From the NCBI GenBank assembly GCA_002321305.1, contig DCMF01000098.1:26011-90010 (forward strand): 64,000 nt of DNA. Reading direction: 5' to 3'. Under the pieces are notes generated by a model. That model saw only the letters and a list, made by a program, of their open reading frames with translations. It was not told the DNA's origin and ran no database searches. The position numbers and the translations under genes are program-made. Below, piece by piece: positions 29,479-38,536 of this stretch (within the stretch, counting starts at the first letter, position 1; each line of letters starts with the position of its first letter). This DNA is from Verrucomicrobia bacterium UBA1629 (lineage in GTDB: Bacteria > Verrucomicrobiota > Kiritimatiellia > RFP12 > UBA1067).

Positions 29479-30375
29479 TCACAGGTTCGGGATGTGATGC
29501 GAAAGCTTCTCCGCCAGCACGTCTTCCAGCCGGGCGAAGTCGCGGAAGGAAAGCGAGATCAGCCTCTTCTTCTCGCGCTGATACAGGATCTGCTTCTTCT
29601 GCCGGTTCGCGACATACGCCGGCGTGTCCATCCCCCAATACTCGATGTACAGGTCAAACTCCGGCAAGTAGAAGTCGGGACGAATCCGGTCGCCGCCCGC
29701 AACCATCATGCGCGCGTCATAGCGGTAGGCAATCCCCTTCGCCGCCAGCCAGTCGCCGATGCGCTTCTCGCCCCGCGACTGCACCGCCACCTCGTCCACC
29801 GTCCTCAAGCGCTTCGCCGCCTCGACGTTCGTCTCGAACTGCGCGTCCTCATGCGTCTTCTCCTCGAAGCAATGAAAGCAGTAGGTCTTGCCGTATTTCG
29901 CGCGGCTCCGCATCGCCTCCTCTTCGGAGACGACCCGACGGCAGCGCGTGCACCAGTGCTTCAGGCGCGCCCGACACTTCTCCTCGGCGGCTTCCGCCGC
30001 CGCGATCGCCTCGTTGGCGGCGTCCCGCACATACGCGGGATGGTTCGGATTGCGCACGACATCCCGCAGGACATCCAGCTGCAGCACCGTCAGCCGGTCC
30101 GCGCACTTCCGCAGCGTCTTCAGGAGATACTGCAGGACCTGCGGACGCGCCTCCTTCTCAATCGCCGCCGTCAGCGGCACGACCAGCAGTCCCCGCAGGT
30201 CGGGCGCCCGGTCAACCAGCTTGCCGAGCGCACTGGCCGCCGCGCGCCGCACGGCCGGGAAGGGACTCTTCAGCAGCCCTTCCAGCTCCCGCGCGTCGGA
30301 CGACGAACCCGTCTCGCCGAGCGCGACCGCCCGTGCGCGAAGCGCTTCGGCTTCAGCTGGACGTGACACTGCCAC
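29479..30375 (-). CDS. HEAT-repeat, zinc-ribbon and PD-(D/E)XK-like nuclease protein
   Basis: 298 residues from a GTG at 30375, 15 bases after the rho stop. Residues ~1-130 are helical with HEAT-like repeats (FPAVRRAAASALGKLV, HPAYVRDAANEAIAAAE). A Cys4 zinc-ribbon-like module follows at ~142-170 (CTRC and CFHC). The C-terminal part has the fold signature seen in Vsr-like and helicase-linked nuclease domains: GEKRIGDWLAAKGIAYRY, then IRPDFYLPEFDLYIEYWG with D234 and E245. The lysine expected two residues after the glutamate is Trp, so catalysis is uncertain. I know no named protein with this order. A DNA repair or RNA-linked role is possible from the position between rho and uvrA but is not proven. 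Confidence 0.6.
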   Translation of the reverse strand: MAVSRPAEAEALRARAVALGETGSSSDARELEGLLKSPFPAVRRAAASALGKLVDRAPDLRGLLVVPLTAAIEKEARPQVLQYLLKTLRKCADRLTVLQLDVLRDVVRNPNHPAYVRDAANEAIAAAEAAEEKCRARLKHWCTRCRRVVSEEEAMRSRAKYGKTYCFHCFEEKTHEDAQFETNVEAAKRLRTVDEVAVQSRGEKRIGDWLAAKGIAYRYDARMMVAGGDRIRPDFYLPEFDLYIEYWGMDTPAYVANRQKKQILYQREKKRLISLSFRDFARLEDVLAEKLSHHIPNL

Positions 30376-30390
30376 GGGCCCCGCCCCCGC

Positions 30391-31968
30391 CTACAGGTTC
30401 TTGTTCACGTCGAGCGCGAGCAGGAACTCCGGGTTCGACTTCGTCTTCTTCAGCGAGTTCAGGACCGAGCGCATCGCCGATTCTGGACCCGCCGCCGCGA
30501 GGATGCGCCGCATGCCCCACGTCTTCTCCAGCTCCATCGGGTCCAGCAGGAGGTCTTCCTTGCGCGTGCCCGACTTCTCGATGTCGATGGCCGGGTAGAT
30601 GCGCTTGTCCGCCAGGCCGCGGTCCAGCACGATCTCCATGTTGCCCGTGCCCTTGAACTCCTCGAAGATGACCTCGTCCATGCGCGAGCCGGTGTCCACG
30701 AGGCCCGTCGCGATGATCGTCAGCGACCCGCCGCCCTCGATGTTGCGCGCCGCGCCGAAGAAGCGCTTCGGACGGTGCATCGCCAGCGCGTCCACGCCGC
30801 CCGTCAGGATCTTGCCGGAGTGCGGCTGGACGGTGTTGTAGGCGCGCGCCATGCGCGTGATCGAGTCCATGAGGATGATGACGTCCTTGCCGTTCTCGAC
30901 CTGGCGCTTCGAGAACTCCAGCACCATCTCCGTCACGTTGACGTGGTGCTGCGGCTCCTCGTCGAACGTCGAGGACAGCACCATCGCCTTCGTGTTGCGC
31001 TGCATGTCCGTCACCTCCTCCGGCCGCTCGTCGATGAGCAGGATGATGAGGATCGCCTCCGGGTAGTTCTTCGAGATCGCGTTCGCCATCTTCTGCAGGA
31101 GGACGGTCTTGCCGACGCGCGGCGGCGCGATGATGAGGCCGCGCTGGCCGAAGCCGATCGGCGTGAAGAGGTCGATGACGCGCGTCGAGAACTCCTTCGG
31201 GTCGGTCTCCAGCAGGATGCGCCGCGTCGGGAAGGTCGCCGTCAGGTTCTCGAAGTGGATGACGCGCGCGGCGACGGACGGCTCCTTGCCGTTCACCGTC
31301 TGCACGTTGCCGAGGCAGAAGAAGCGGTCCTTGTCGCGCGGGTCGCGGATCGGGCCCTCGATGAGGTCTCCCGTGCGGAGCGCGTGGCGGCGGATCTGCT
31401 GCTGCGTGACGAACACGTCCTCCGGGCAGGCGAGGAAGTTGTTCTTCGCCGACCGCAGGAAGCCATGGCCCTCGCGCACGATCTCCAGGCAGCCCGACGC
31501 CAGGACGGCGCCGCCCTGCTGGAGGTACTGGCGGATCGCCGCGAAGATGAGCTCGTGCTTGCGGTAGGTGCCAAGCTCTTCCGGATCGGCCCCCGGCATC
31601 ATGCGCTCGACGATGACCGGCGCGGGCCACGTCTGGATGTCGGCGAGGCGGTATTCGGGCATCTCCGGGTTGCGGTGCGGATTCGCCGGCGCGGACTCGG
31701 TCGCCTTCGGCTCCGTCGGCAGCGGCGCGTTGAGGAGCGGGTTCACCGACTCCTCGCCGTTCGCGCCGCGAATGGGCGAGCTGTTCTGCCGCGCGCCGCC
31801 GTTGCCGCCGCGATTGAAGTTGCCGCGATTCTTGCCGAAGAACTTCTTCTTCGGCGGATTCTGCTTCTGCGCGGGCGCGGCGTTTCCGTTCGGATTGCCG
31901 CCGTTGCCTTGGTTCTGCTGCTTGGAGGCTTTCATCGCCCCCGCGAATACGTCTAGTTCGTCGGACAT
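30391..31968 (-). CDS. rho: Transcription termination factor Rho
   Basis: 525 residues. The N-terminal ~100 are Asn/Gly/Gln/Lys-rich and probably unstructured ([19 protein letters not shown]). The RNA-binding domain has [19 protein letters not shown]; the ATPase has [17 protein letters not shown] (Walker A), [28 protein letters not shown] and [20 protein letters not shown]. Rho is a hexameric RNA helicase that ends transcripts. Asn/Gly-rich Rho insertions are known in other phyla. The gene directly follows a family A repeat array and runs close to the HEAT/nuclease gene. Confidence 0.96.
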   Translation of the reverse strand: MSDELDVFAGAMKASKQQNQGNGGNPNGNAAPAQKQNPPKKKFFGKNRGNFNRGGNGGARQNSSPIRGANGEESVNPLLNAPLPTEPKATESAPANPHRNPEMPEYRLADIQTWPAPVIVERMMPGADPEELGTYRKHELIFAAIRQYLQQGGAVLASGCLEIVREGHGFLRSAKNNFLACPEDVFVTQQQIRRHALRTGDLIEGPIRDPRDKDRFFCLGNVQTVNGKEPSVAARVIHFENLTATFPTRRILLETDPKEFSTRVIDLFTPIGFGQRGLIIAPPRVGKTVLLQKMANAISKNYPEAILIILLIDERPEEVTDMQRNTKAMVLSSTFDEEPQHHVNVTEMVLEFSKRQVENGKDVIILMDSITRMARAYNTVQPHSGKILTGGVDALAMHRPKRFFGAARNIEGGGSLTIIATGLVDTGSRMDEVIFEEFKGTGNMEIVLDRGLADKRIYPAIDIEKSGTRKEDLLLDPMELEKTWGMRRILAAAGPESAMRSVLNSLKKTKSNPEFLLALDVNKNL

Positions 31969-32089
31969 GATGAGATGTGAGAGGTGAGGGATGAGATGTG
32001 AGAAGTGAGGGATGAGGGATGGGAGGTGAGAAGTGAGGGATGAGAGGTGGGAGGTGAGAAGTGAGGGGTGGGAGGTGAGGGATGGGGTG
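31969..32089. repeat. Family A repeat array between coaE and rho
   Basis: A continuous run of GATGAGATGTGAGAAGTGAGGG-type units (each under 20 bases, strongly degenerate) fills the gap between the coaE stop and the rho ATG. Any rho promoter or ribosome-binding site must lie within it; GAGG-like strings are frequent on the other strand only. Confidence 0.85.
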
Positions 32090-32770
32090 TCAGGAATGGC
32101 GTGTGAGCCATGTCAGGAATTTTTTAACTTCTTCTTTCAGTTCTTCGGGTGTGCCGTCGTTGTGAATCACGTAGTGGGATTTGGCGGCCTTCTCCGCAAC
32201 CGGCATCTGCGCCGCCAGTCGGGCCTCGGCCTCTGCGCGCGTGTAGCCGCGCGTCGTCATCATCCGCGAGATCTGCGTTTCCCTCTCGGAGACGACGCAG
32301 CATATTATATCAAAATTTTTCTCCCAGTGTGCTTCGAAGAGGAGAGGGATGATGGCGAGGCGAAAGTTTGGGACGTTTGGGAGGTTTGGAAGGTTCGGGT
32401 GGTTGGGGAGGTTTTTTTGGGGGGGTAAAGGATGGGAAGATTTGAAAAACGTGTGACCAGAACCCCTTCCTGCACAGTTCCTATCTAGACTTTCCAAACC
32501 TTCCAAACCTCCCAAACCTCCCAAACTTTCCGAACCTTCCAGAAATTCCTCAATCCTTTCCTTCACAACCGGATGAAGCTTCGCTTCGAGTGCGCGGCGC
32601 TTCGCGGGGTCGGAAAAGACTTCGGCGGCGAGGCGTTTGCGCTCCGCCGGATCGGGAATCAGCTCATGCACGATGTCGTCGGCGTCAATCGTCTCGACGC
32701 CGAAGTCGTTCAAGAAACGGGCAACGAGCGATTTGCCGCACGCAATGCCACCTGTCAAGCCTATTCTCAT
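32090..32770 (-). CDS. coaE: Dephospho-CoA kinase with repeat-derived insert
   Basis: 226 residues. MRIGLTGGIACGKSLVARFL is the P-loop and ETIDADDIVHELI the acidic substrate-binding motif; PLLFEAHWEKNFDIICCVV and RMMTTRGYTRAEAEARLAAQ complete the fold. The enzyme makes coenzyme A from dephospho-CoA. Between HPVVKERIEEF and RLAIIPLLFEA, where other CoaE proteins have under ten residues, about 55-60 residues are written by a family C foldback (LGGLGGLEGLESL, core, NLPNHPNLPNLPNVPNF). The frame is kept. The insert lies next to the substrate-lid region, so its effect would be informative. Confidence 0.9.
   Translation of the reverse strand: MRIGLTGGIACGKSLVARFLNDFGVETIDADDIVHELIPDPAERKRLAAEVFSDPAKRRALEAKLHPVVKERIEEFLEGSESLGGLGGLEGLESLDRNCAGRGSGHTFFKSSHPLPPQKNLPNHPNLPNLPNVPNFRLAIIPLLFEAHWEKNFDIICCVVSERETQISRMMTTRGYTRAEAEARLAAQMPVAEKAAKSHYVIHNDGTPEELKEEVKKFLTWLTRHS
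32362..32542. repeat. Family C foldback in coaE
   Basis: G-rich arm 32362-32417 (GGGAGGTTTGGAAGGTTCGG), core of about 70 bases, C-rich inverted arm 32489-32542 (TTCCAAACCTCCCAAACCTC). Same units as in murC. Confidence 0.9.
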
Positions 32771-32798
32771 GGCTGGGATACTGTCAGTTCTGCTTTTT

Positions 32799-33005
32799 CA
32801 ACACAGAGCCGCTTCGCGGGGCGATTGGAGAGATCGTGGGATTCGCTTCGCACCCCTTCGATCTCGTGATTCGCCCCGCCCATCAATTCTTTTGAATCAG
32901 GGGATTTCCTCCGTTTCGCTTCACCCGATACGCAAGAACATTCGCTGAATGCGCGGAGCGAACATCCCGCGACACTCACATTGCCCCGCGAAGCGGCTCT
33001 GTGTT
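32799..33005. mobile_element. 207-bp MITE-like element with perfect terminal inverted repeats
   Basis: The first 23 bases (from AACACAGAGCCGCTTCGC) and the last 23 bases (ending GAAGCGGCTCTGTGTT) are exact reverse complements. The interior has no open frame and contains a smaller inverted pair, GAGATCG and CGATCTC, at about 32828-32864. No clear target-site duplication flanks it. It fills most of the 319-base gap 32771-33089; the rest is the coaE leader and a terminator-like hairpin. It could be a non-autonomous transposable element or a structured RNA. Confidence 0.6.
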
Positions 33006-33017
33006 AAGCAAAACGCC

Positions 33018-33050
33018 AAAGGCACAGAGACGTGCATCCCTGTGCCTTTT
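33018..33050. terminator. Bidirectional terminator-like hairpin after the secretin gene
   Basis: AAAGGCACAG and its complement CTGTGCCTTT form a 10-base-pair stem with a 12-base loop. On the plus strand it is followed by TTTTC; on the minus strand, which follows the secretin stop, the T-run is weaker. Confidence 0.6.
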
Positions 33051-33089
33051 CTTCCGCGCCGCTGTGCGTCCACACATCGGCGCGCATCC

Positions 33090-36000
33090 TCACTCCGCCT
33101 TGGGGGCGGGCTTGACTTCGGCCTCGTCCACCCGCCCGCTGCTCATCGAAAGCTCGCGGCCAGACGGCGTGATCAGGCGGCCCGTCACGAAGATCAGCAG
33201 GTTCCGCTTCGTCGTCTTCTCCGCATGGCTGCGGAAGAGGCGGCCGATGAAGGGCAGGTCGCCCAGGAACGGCACCTTGTCGTCCATCGCCTTGCGCGCC
33301 TCGGTGATGAGGCCGCCCATGACGACCGTCGAACCCGGCGTGATCGACACCTTCGAGTCGATCGAGCGAACATGGAAGAACGGCTGTTCCATCGGCGCGT
33401 CATACCACGTCATCGTCGAGGAGGAGGCCGTCGAGACGTTCGCCGCCGCGTCCGTCGCCGACGAGACAACCGTCTTGGCCAACGCAGCCGTTTCATTTGG
33501 CGTGAGACTCGCGCCAATCGTCGTCAGCGCCGTCGACATGCCCGTGAAGATGTTGCCGATGTCGGCCATCATGCCCGACGACGTGTTGCCGGAGAACGGG
33601 ATGCGCATGCCGTAGTTGTGCCAGATCGGCTCGTCGACGACCGCCGGCTTCAGCTCGAGGTCGATCGTGCCGCCGTTCGCCTCGGAGTAGGTCGGGATGA
33701 CGTCGAGGATCACGCCAACCTCACGCATCGTGAAGTTCTGCGGCTCGACGACCGCGAGAATCGCCGACTGCCCGCCGCCCGATGAGCCGCTGGACGAACC
33801 CGACGAACTCGACTGGAGCTGCACGTCGTAGTCCTGCGGATAAATATACTCCGTGACGACCTTGATGATGGCCTGTTCGCCCGACTTCGTGACGACCTTC
33901 GGGGCCGAGAGAAGATCCGTGTCGCTGCGCTGCGAGAGCATGTGCAGGATCATCGAGAGGTCAGCCTGGCCAAGGAAGGCGTTCACCCGCAGGAACTGGT
34001 CGTTGTTCGACGCCGACTCACCCGAAATGTGGTTGCCGACCGTCGAGAGGTAACGGTTGCCGTTGCCATAGTCCGACGTGCCGCCAAAGGCGTCCACGCC
34101 AACATGGCCTGAACGATCCCCTTTCGCATACTCTCTACTCCAAACATCAGACACAACACCTGACGACGTTGTGCGTTTCACAACCTGTCTCGGTCTTAAC
34201 GTCGTGCCAGCACCCGTTTTGACCTCTTCAAGGACGACTTCATCAAGTACCCCCCCATCCGAGGTCGTCGATCCATAGCCTGCCCTCTTGAAGCCCAGTG
34301 CCTTGCCAAGACCGTCTTTGAGCGCCAGGTTGCTGTTCAGGATCCACTCGAAGCCGAGCGAGTTGAGGTCTTCCTGCGAGACTTCGACGAAGCGCGTCTC
34401 GATCTCGATGAGCTGCGGCTGGCCGCCGAGTTCGTCAAGCACCTTCTCGAACTCCGCGAGGTTTTCGCGCGTGTTGCGGACATAGAGCTTGCCGAGGGCC
34501 TTGATGTGCTTGATCGACGAGCCTTCCGGCCACTTGACGCCCATCTCCTCGAAGAACGCCTTCCAGTCGCGGCCTTCGCCCTCGCCCTCTTCGTCCGCCG
34601 CCTTCTTCGCCTGGCGGTTGGACGCGCCGAAGCCGCCCATCTCCTTCATTTCCTCGGACGCGGAGTTTACGCGCTCGACGAACGCCTCCGGCACGTTGTA
34701 CTTGCGCGAGAGAAGCTCGGCGGTCGACATGTCCTTCTGCATGACCATGACGATCGGCCCGCGGACGATGAACTTGTAGTCGACCGAGTCGCAGACGAGC
34801 TTCAACGCATCGTAGAACGAGATGTCGCTCGCAGTGATCTTCGGAATCGGCGGAAGGCCGTTCGCCGACGCCTCGGAATCGTCCGACGCATTGGACGAGA
34901 AGTCGTCCGACGACTCTTCCTGCGCCGCCTGCTGCTTGATGGCCCCGACCGGGGTGCGCAGCACGAAGTTGAAGCCGCGCTTCTCGATCGGGATGTCAGG
35001 ACGGTCATAGTCGCGCGACGCCGTGCGGAAGAACTCGACGGCCTCGATGATCGTCGCCGGCGGCTTGAACTCGATCGTCGGCAGACGCATCGCGCGCATG
35101 CGCTTCTCGATGTCCTGCTCCTGCGTCCGCTCCGGGTCTTCGCCCGCCTGCGCCTTGACGGTCTCGGACGACGCCTCCGTCAGCTGCGCGGCGTTGACGG
35201 CGTAGACGGGCCGCCACGCCTCATCGACGTCGGCAATCATGCCGTCGCGCGCCGCGACACGCTCCTGCTCCAGAATCGTCTGGCGCTTGCGCTGAATCGC
35301 CCTGCGCAGACGAATCGCCTCCTGATTGTACGGATCGGCCTTCAGGACGATTTCGCATTCGTCGAGCGCGCGCGCCATGTCGCGCAACGCGAAATACTGG
35401 CGCGAACGACGCAGATGACGGCGAATCTCCTCGCGGTCAGCCTTGTAGTCGTCGTCGTTGCGGCGCTGGGACGCCTCCGTGAAATCGGTCTTCGCCTCGT
35501 CGACGGTGCTCTGGGCCGTCCACTTCTCCAGCGCACGACGCGCCTTCGGGTGGCGCATCTCCAACGCCTTCTCCATCAGCTCGACCGCCCGCGCGCGACG
35601 ACCGATCTCGTCCTCCTGCAGGGCGGCGCGGTAAAGGCCCTCGGCGATGCCCTGGGCGCACTCCTTGCGCAGGGCCTTCGACGTGGGGCTGTCGTTCAGC
35701 AGCTTTGTCGCGAGGCCATAGTGGCGAACGGCGTCGGTGAACTCCTTCGACTCCATGCTCGCGCGCGCCGAGAGAATCTCGCGCTTCGCCTGCGCGTCGA
35801 GCGAGTCGCGGCGAAGGCGCTCGGTCGTCGCGATGTTCACGAGAAGCTCCTCGTCAGGGCGTTTCGCGGTGGCGGCCTTTTCGGCCTTCTTCGCCTTCGG
35901 ATTAGTCGAGGCGACTTCTTCGGCCTCATCAGCCTTTGGCTCAACGGCCTTGTCCGCCGCAGACTTGGCCGACTCTTCTTCGGCCAGCTGGTCGAGCAGA

Positions 36001-36350
36001 TTCAGCACGTCATCGACTTTCGCGGTTGCGGCCGCTTCGGCCTTCGGCTCATCGGCCTCGTCTGCCGCAACCGGTTCAGCCGCCGCTTTCGCCACCGGGG
36101 CTTCCGCCGTTGCCGAAGGCTCTTCCGCCGCCGAGGTTTCGGTCTTTGTCTCTTCGGCGGACACCACAGGCTCGGCCTCGGCCTTTGCGGTGGGCGCCTC
36201 GACCGCCTCCGCCTTTGCGGCGGGCTTCGCGGCCTCGCCCTCAAGATCCTTGAGCAGGTCGTCAAGGTCGTCTTGCGCCGACACGCTCAACGAGGTAACC
36301 GACATCGCCAACGCCGCACTGCACGCGACAATCTTTTTGAAGTTCGTCAT
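33090..36350 (-). CDS. PilQ/GspD-type outer-membrane secretin
   Basis: 1,086 residues with signal peptide MTNFKKIVACSAALAMSVTSLSVSA. An Ala/Glu/Lys-rich low-complexity stretch (~25-165) and a helical TPR-like region (~165-370) precede N-domains (FYDALKLVCDSVDYKFIVRG, IKHIKALGKLYVRNTRENLAEF) and the secretin core with LIEIETRFVEVSQEDLNSLGF, DTDLLSAPKVVTKSGEQA, GSTVVMGGLITEA and VPFLGDLPFIGRLFRS. Secretins form outer-membrane gates for type IV pili or type II secretion. It is the last gene of a five-gene cluster arranged like Amuc_1098-1102 of Akkermansia. A separate promoter overlaps the end of the preceding gene. AGGTGG precedes the ATG. Confidence 0.92.
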   Translation of the reverse strand: MTNFKKIVACSAALAMSVTSLSVSAQDDLDDLLKDLEGEAAKPAAKAEAVEAPTAKAEAEPVVSAEETKTETSAAEEPSATAEAPVAKAAAEPVAADEADEPKAEAAATAKVDDVLNLLDQLAEEESAKSAADKAVEPKADEAEEVASTNPKAKKAEKAATAKRPDEELLVNIATTERLRRDSLDAQAKREILSARASMESKEFTDAVRHYGLATKLLNDSPTSKALRKECAQGIAEGLYRAALQEDEIGRRARAVELMEKALEMRHPKARRALEKWTAQSTVDEAKTDFTEASQRRNDDDYKADREEIRRHLRRSRQYFALRDMARALDECEIVLKADPYNQEAIRLRRAIQRKRQTILEQERVAARDGMIADVDEAWRPVYAVNAAQLTEASSETVKAQAGEDPERTQEQDIEKRMRAMRLPTIEFKPPATIIEAVEFFRTASRDYDRPDIPIEKRGFNFVLRTPVGAIKQQAAQEESSDDFSSNASDDSEASANGLPPIPKITASDISFYDALKLVCDSVDYKFIVRGPIVMVMQKDMSTAELLSRKYNVPEAFVERVNSASEEMKEMGGFGASNRQAKKAADEEGEGEGRDWKAFFEEMGVKWPEGSSIKHIKALGKLYVRNTRENLAEFEKVLDELGGQPQLIEIETRFVEVSQEDLNSLGFEWILNSNLALKDGLGKALGFKRAGYGSTTSDGGVLDEVVLEEVKTGAGTTLRPRQVVKRTTSSGVVSDVWSREYAKGDRSGHVGVDAFGGTSDYGNGNRYLSTVGNHISGESASNNDQFLRVNAFLGQADLSMILHMLSQRSDTDLLSAPKVVTKSGEQAIIKVVTEYIYPQDYDVQLQSSSSGSSSGSSGGGQSAILAVVEPQNFTMREVGVILDVIPTYSEANGGTIDLELKPAVVDEPIWHNYGMRIPFSGNTSSGMMADIGNIFTGMSTALTTIGASLTPNETAALAKTVVSSATDAAANVSTASSSTMTWYDAPMEQPFFHVRSIDSKVSITPGSTVVMGGLITEARKAMDDKVPFLGDLPFIGRLFRSHAEKTTKRNLLIFVTGRLITPSGRELSMSSGRVDEAEVKPAPKAE

Positions 36351-36380
36351 TTAAACCACCTATTCGTTAGTATGGGGAGT

Positions 36381-36409
36381 AGTATACAATATCTTTTCTC
36401 ACTGTTCAA
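36381..36409 (-). promoter_or_regulatory. Secretin gene promoter
   Basis: Minus-strand TTGAAC, a 17-base gap, and TATACT. The -35 lies over the stop codon region of the upstream gene, so the secretin can be expressed apart from the rest of the cluster. Confidence 0.7.
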
Positions 36410-37514
36410 GGGCTTCAAGTGTCCGGCGCTTGCCCGTGCGGACGTTCTGGAAGGTCACCTTCGCGCCCTTTCCGGCGGGCACGACCTCGACGACCTTGAA
36501 CTTTTCGCCGTTCAGATCCAGCTCCGTACCGGGCACGGCCTCGAACGTCGTGACGCTGCCGCGCGTGTAGTTGAGCGTCGCCATCACGTCCACCGGCTGC
36601 GGCTTCGCCCGCTTGTCCTGCACGATCACGAGCGTGACGGTCTTGCCGTCCGCCTTGCGCGCGACCGTGACTTCCGAGACGTCATCCGTCACGAACAGGC
36701 CCTTCATGCCCTTGCGCGGACGCTTCACCTCTTTTTTCTCGTAGGTCTTGAGGACGAAGCCCGACGGGGTCTTCGTGCCCTTGCCGATCTCCTCGCCGAG
36801 GACGGCCGAGAGCGTCCGCCCGGCGCGGCCGTAGTCGTCGCGCTGGTTGGGGTCGAAGAACTCGCACCGCCAGCCCGACGGGATCTTCGTCGCCTTCGTG
36901 AAGACGAACGGCAGGTAGGTCTCCTTGAGCGGCAGGGCGATCTGGATCGAGTCGAGGTAGTCCGGATGGTCGCGGCGGTCGGTCGGATCCGTCTTCGCGA
37001 GATACTCCTCGAGGTTCGTGAAGCCGTCGCCGTCCTTGTCGGCGTTCGCGTCCGACGGATCGTTCGGGTTCAGCCCATAGCGCTTCTCCCACTCGTCCGG
37101 CATGCCGTCGCCGTCGGAGTCGAGGACGACCTTCTTCTCCACCTCCTGCTTCTCGCCGCAGAAGGGGCAGTTCGGGAACGCCTTGACGTCGCCGGGAATC
37201 ACCTTCTGGCACTTCTTGCACTTGACGCGCCGCTCGCTTGCGAGGAACGACGCGCTCGTCCCCGTCAGCTCGTTCACGACCGTCGGGCTCTTGACGAGCC
37301 GGACGGCGCCGGCGTACGCCGTCATGTCCACGGCCGCGACGCCTGTCTCGGACGGCTTCATGCGGCTGACGGCCTGCGCGGCATTCGCGGCGGCCGTCTC
37401 CGGGTCGTCGCCGGCGGAGAGCGCGAAAAAGGCGATTCCGCCCACGAGCGCCAGCACACCGACGCCGGCGGCGATTCGGTCGTAATAGGCCGCAAAGAAA
37501 TTCTGGTCTCTCAT
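36399..37514 (-). CDS. Amuc_1099-like membrane-anchored protein with zinc ribbon and calcium-type repeats
   Basis: 371 residues from the ATG at 37514, preceded by GGAGGTTGGAAA. One N-terminal membrane helix (GVGVLALVGGIAFFALSAG), a Cys4 zinc-ribbon-like module (CKKC and CPFC, residues ~98-122), then DSDGDGMPDEWEKRYGLNP and DKDGDGFTNLEEYLAKTDP, both calcium-binding type-3-repeat-like, and a beta-rich C-terminal half. The position between secretin and the Amuc_1100-like gene matches Amuc_1099 of Akkermansia. Role in pilus assembly is inferred. It overlaps the preceding gene by ATGA. Confidence 0.65.
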   Translation of the reverse strand: MRDQNFFAAYYDRIAAGVGVLALVGGIAFFALSAGDDPETAAANAAQAVSRMKPSETGVAAVDMTAYAGAVRLVKSPTVVNELTGTSASFLASERRVKCKKCQKVIPGDVKAFPNCPFCGEKQEVEKKVVLDSDGDGMPDEWEKRYGLNPNDPSDANADKDGDGFTNLEEYLAKTDPTDRRDHPDYLDSIQIALPLKETYLPFVFTKATKIPSGWRCEFFDPNQRDDYGRAGRTLSAVLGEEIGKGTKTPSGFVLKTYEKKEVKRPRKGMKGLFVTDDVSEVTVARKADGKTVTLVIVQDKRAKPQPVDVMATLNYTRGSVTTFEAVPGTELDLNGEKFKVVEVVPAGKGAKVTFQNVRTGKRRTLEALEQ

Positions 37515-38536
37515 TTTCCAACCTCCTCCGTCTTGGCTTCGTCCTCCATTGTCCTGAAATCGTAGACGGTCAGGGACAGCGTGACCGTGAACGGCGCATC
37601 CAGCGCCGGGTCCGTGACGATGCCGTTCTTCGCCTCGGCCGCGTCCTTCTTCTCCTCGACGACCGCGCCGCGCCGTCCGCGACGGCCGCGCCCCGACGCC
37701 GCGTTCCGCGCCGCCTCGCGCTTGTCGCCGACGCCGAGCGCCTCGGCGACCGGATCGGCCGTGCGCGCAAAGGTGAAGCCGTCGATGACCATGAACCGCT
37801 CGTTCGTGCCGAGCGCGTTCACCGCCTTGACGAACGCCGGCGCGCGCGTCGCGAAGGTGAAGACATACGAGAAGGCCGACGGCTGGGAAGCCGCCGCGCC
37901 TTCCGCCGCCGGACGCTTCTTCGCCGACGGCTTCTTGCCGCCCTTCTTCGCCTTCTTCTCCTGCGCGTCGTCCTGTGACGCCGTCGCCTTGAAGTCGACG
38001 TTCACGAGTTCGGAGACGCCGCAGGATGCCAGCGTCTCGACGACGAGCATGACGTCGTTCCACCGGCGCTGCAGCTCCGGCAGCTCGGCGTCCGTCGGCA
38101 TCTTGCCCTCGGCGATGTAGCTGCGGAACGGGCCGAACGCGAAGTCGGGCTTCACGAGGACGCCGTTCACCGCGCCCGGCAGCGCCGAAAGGCGCTTCGC
38201 GTCCGCGACGAGGTCGGTCTTGAACTGCGCGGGCGTCATCTTGCGGATCGGGTGGTCGCCGCGCGCGGCCAGCTTCTCGGCCTCCGCGCACCACGCCGTC
38301 AGGCGCGCCGCGTTCTCCTCGATCGCCTTGACGCTCGCCGGACAGGGATAGACGCTCTTGCGCGAGAGCGCCTGGGCTTTCGCCTGGACGGTCTCCAGAC
38401 CGTCGTTCCCCTCGTCGTCGCCCTCGATGGCCGCGACTTTCGCGGCGTAGGCGCTCCAAGTGAAATAGGCCATGGCCAGGACGGCCAAGCCGATCACGCC
38501 GCCCGAGACGGCCAGAATCATTCGGTTCTTGTTCAT
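37511..38536 (-). CDS. Amuc_1100-like pilus-cluster protein (PilO-like)
   Basis: 341 residues: one N-terminal membrane helix (VSGGVIGLAVLAMAYFTW), a coiled-coil-like stretch, then an alpha/beta domain with PAQFKTDLVADAKRL and ETLASCGVSELVNVDF. These two segments resemble the Amuc_1100 segments around FQNELKTF and LAECGLSKFIKV as I recall them. A Lys/Ala/Pro-rich insert lies at ~205-228. Amuc_1100 is the abundant Akkermansia surface protein with reported effects on host metabolism and immunity; its fold is PilO/N-like. Orthology here is supported mainly by gene order. It overlaps both neighbours by ATGA. Confidence 0.65.
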   Translation of the reverse strand: MNKNRMILAVSGGVIGLAVLAMAYFTWSAYAAKVAAIEGDDEGNDGLETVQAKAQALSRKSVYPCPASVKAIEENAARLTAWCAEAEKLAARGDHPIRKMTPAQFKTDLVADAKRLSALPGAVNGVLVKPDFAFGPFRSYIAEGKMPTDAELPELQRRWNDVMLVVETLASCGVSELVNVDFKATASQDDAQEKKAKKGGKKPSAKKRPAAEGAAASQPSAFSYVFTFATRAPAFVKAVNALGTNERFMVIDGFTFARTADPVAEALGVGDKREAARNAASGRGRRGRRGAVVEEKKDAAEAKNGIVTDPALDAPFTVTLSLTVYDFRTMEDEAKTEEVGK

